A program made the translations under genes and the position numbers. DNA of 64,000 nucleotides from Saprospiraceae bacterium. GTDB lineage: Bacteria; Bacteroidota; Bacteroidia; Chitinophagales; Saprospiraceae. Below, one piece after another: positions 62,769 through 64,000 of the stretch (its first letter is position 1; each line of letters starts with the position of its first letter). Under the pieces are notes generated by a model, which saw nothing but the letters and a program-made list of their open reading frames with translations, ran no database searches and had not been told where the DNA came from. The DNA is taken from NCBI GenBank assembly GCA_024103005.1, contig JAGFJA010000049.1, forward strand, positions 1-64,000. Reading direction: 5' to 3'.

Positions 62769-63422
62769 TTATTTTTGACAACAATTATTATTTTGAGCCT
62801 CAGTGTTACAACAAGCTCTTTTATTAGACTCATAACTCATTGTAACATAAGCAGAAGTAGCAACATACCCAGCCACTGCTGTCCATGGTCCTGTCACTAC
62901 ACCAAAAGATGAGGTTAAGTAACCGATGGCAGCATCTAAAGCAGCTTGATTTTTAGCATTTTTCATACAATCTTTATAGTCTGCACAAGGATCCAATCTT
63001 ACTTCTAAGTCCATTCCATCAAAACTTAAAAGAGTTACATATATCAAATTTATAACTTCATTAGAACTATAATTACTATAGTTTAAATTCAAATAATTAT
63101 CCAAATCTTCATATGAGTTACATATATCATAATAATTTGAACAATTGTTTTTCATAAAATTAGTAAAAATCTGAAAACTATCCACATTTTCCTGACTTAG
63201 AATAGCTTTATAATAATCAAAAGTATCAGACGGTATTTGTTCAGCTTCGACAAAAATAAAATCATAGCTTGGTTCAAGTAAAGATTTTAAACTATCATCT
63301 AAATTTCCAAAGTTAATAAGATTTGAATTTAAAAGATTTTCTTTATCAACAGAACCAATATTATTCTTTTCACATGAAATAAGAAATAATGTAAATAAGA
63401 AAAAAAGAGCTATCTTTTCCAT
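62769..63422 (-). CDS. Lipoprotein with Gly/Ala-rich hydrophobic segment and Cys-rich tail
   Basis: A 217-residue exported protein with lipobox LISC (acylated C17). Residues 20-140 are acidic and asparagine/tyrosine-rich. Then DPCADYKDCMKNAKNQAALD introduces a hydrophobic glycine- and alanine-rich stretch (about 167-195, GYLTSSFGVVTGPWTAVAGY and on). The ending RACCNTEAQNNNCCQK holds paired cysteines. Such C-terminal halves occur in many uncharacterised Bacteroidota lipoproteins and look bacteriocin-like, without known activity. Codons are strongly AT-biased, unlike the neighbours. The (AAAG)n microsatellite lies about 155 bases before its start. Confidence 0.75.
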   Translation of the reverse strand: MEKIALFFLFTLFLISCEKNNIGSVDKENLLNSNLINFGNLDDSLKSLLEPSYDFIFVEAEQIPSDTFDYYKAILSQENVDSFQIFTNFMKNNCSNYYDICNSYEDLDNYLNLNYSNYSSNEVINLIYVTLLSFDGMDLEVRLDPCADYKDCMKNAKNQAALDAAIGYLTSSFGVVTGPWTAVAGYVATSAYVTMSYESNKRACCNTEAQNNNCCQK

Positions 63423-63575
63423 AATAGTAAAAAAATTAAATATTATATAATTGCTACTCTTTTCAAGTTATTTTCTCTTACAACTATTCTTAATACATGA
63501 TATAAAAATGAAATGTTACTTTGGCGCCTTAGAATTGTATATCAAATCAATTTTTATTGATATTTAAGATATTGC

Positions 63576-63611
<36 letters not shown>

Positions 63612-63612
63612 C

Positions 63613-63645
63613 TATTAACACAATATTAACACAATATTAACACAA
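63613..63645. repeat. Three perfect 11-bp tandem repeats
   Basis: Three identical copies of TATTAACACAA follow the microsatellite after one base; a partial TA starts a fourth. One helical turn per unit (about 10.5-11 bp) would place any bound protein on the same face. Confidence 0.85.
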
Positions 63646-63892
63646 TAAGGGTACTGGATGCGGCTCTTTGGGATAGGTCAGCCATTAGGGGAACAGGGAC
63701 ACTCGGTTGAATACCCCATATTTGTTGATTTTATAAAAACGGCGTCAAAGACTATTGCTTTCAAAATGATGTAAGGATAAATTATCCATTAGTGGGAAGG
63801 TAGCTCGAATTTTTGTTGTTTACTTTTTAAAACAATAAGAAATAAAGGAAGATTGAGTAAATTTTAGGTGGGCTGGTTCAGTTTAATGAAAT

Positions 63893-63917
63893 AAAAAAGC
63901 CCTGAGTTCTCACTCAA
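63893..63917 (-). terminator. Possible terminator for a gene entering from the right
   Basis: On the minus strand TGAGT-GAGA-ACTCA forms a 5-bp stem followed by GGGC and six T residues. It lies 36 bases after the only minus-strand stop that leaves a frame open to the window edge (TGA at 63953-63955). The stem is short. Confidence 0.35.
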
Positions 63918-64000
63918 TGCCTTGTATTAATCCGGCAACGTCTGGATTGAAATCATGGAGTAAAGCGTTCCATGGTTATAATCATGTTAGCGTAGCGATA

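Noticed and set aside
63645-63730. tRNA-like segment because of GGTTGAATACC
   Set aside because: The T-arm resemblance is weak and no acceptor, D or anticodon stem could be built around it.

Overview
The window is a chromosomal segment of a low-GC member of the Bacteroidota. Three large secreted proteins end in type IX secretion (T9SS) C-terminal sorting domains. There is a type III glutamine synthetase, a short-form AMP nucleosidase, an OstA-like protein, DUF4199, DUF2911 and DUF7009 proteins, and two tandem ABC-F ATPases. At least thirteen genes have the Bacteroidota -7 promoter box (TAnnTTTG), most about 15-47 bases before the start codon, and Shine-Dalgarno sequences are rare. The large reprolysin-type protease and the helix-hairpin-helix proteins lean toward Saprospiria, but that placement is inference.

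Layout. 0-10 kb: the 3' end of a class II aldolase gene, csaA, a MacB-type permease, AMP nucleosidase divergent from a DtxR-type regulator, a 1258-residue secreted zinc protease, a small lipoprotein, DUF4199 and SRPBCC proteins. 10-23 kb: a thioredoxin-like protein, an HhH/outer-membrane protein, glnN, dnaG, an ECF sigma factor with an overlapping membrane-anchored barrel protein, a four-HhH membrane protein, and an SDR/TlpA pair. 23-26 kb: a same-strand run fdx-iscX-kdsC-ubiA-maf. 26-30 kb: a DUF2085 gene followed by a frameshifted small membrane gene, a long AT-rich gap, and a double-AAA+ ATPase with a duplicated N-terminal domain. 30-44 kb: MgtC, two unrelated-in-context trans-sulfuration-type PLP enzymes, tyrS, a LolC/E-type permease, an HExxH membrane protein, rluD, a nucleotidyltransferase, two ABC-F ATPases and rpiA. 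44-56 kb: DUF2911, an operon cytochrome c-anmK-SDR-ligA, pheS, and the run glnS-DUF7009-FAD oxidoreductase-OstA. 57-62 kb: a secreted M60 metallopeptidase and a secreted CotH-like protein, 10 bases apart. 62-64 kb: a visibly different, very AT-rich tail with palindromic repeats, a two-gene cassette of unknown function, a tetranucleotide microsatellite and an 11-bp tandem repeat.

Most of the window is ordinary housekeeping. The accessory-looking parts are the 26.2-30.1 kb region (pseudogene, AT-rich gap and isolated AAA+ machine), the 57-62 kb secreted pair, and the 62-64 kb tail. No tRNA, rRNA, CRISPR array, intact insertion sequence or prophage was found. Functions are by recognition of motifs and family features read by eye; no database search was run.
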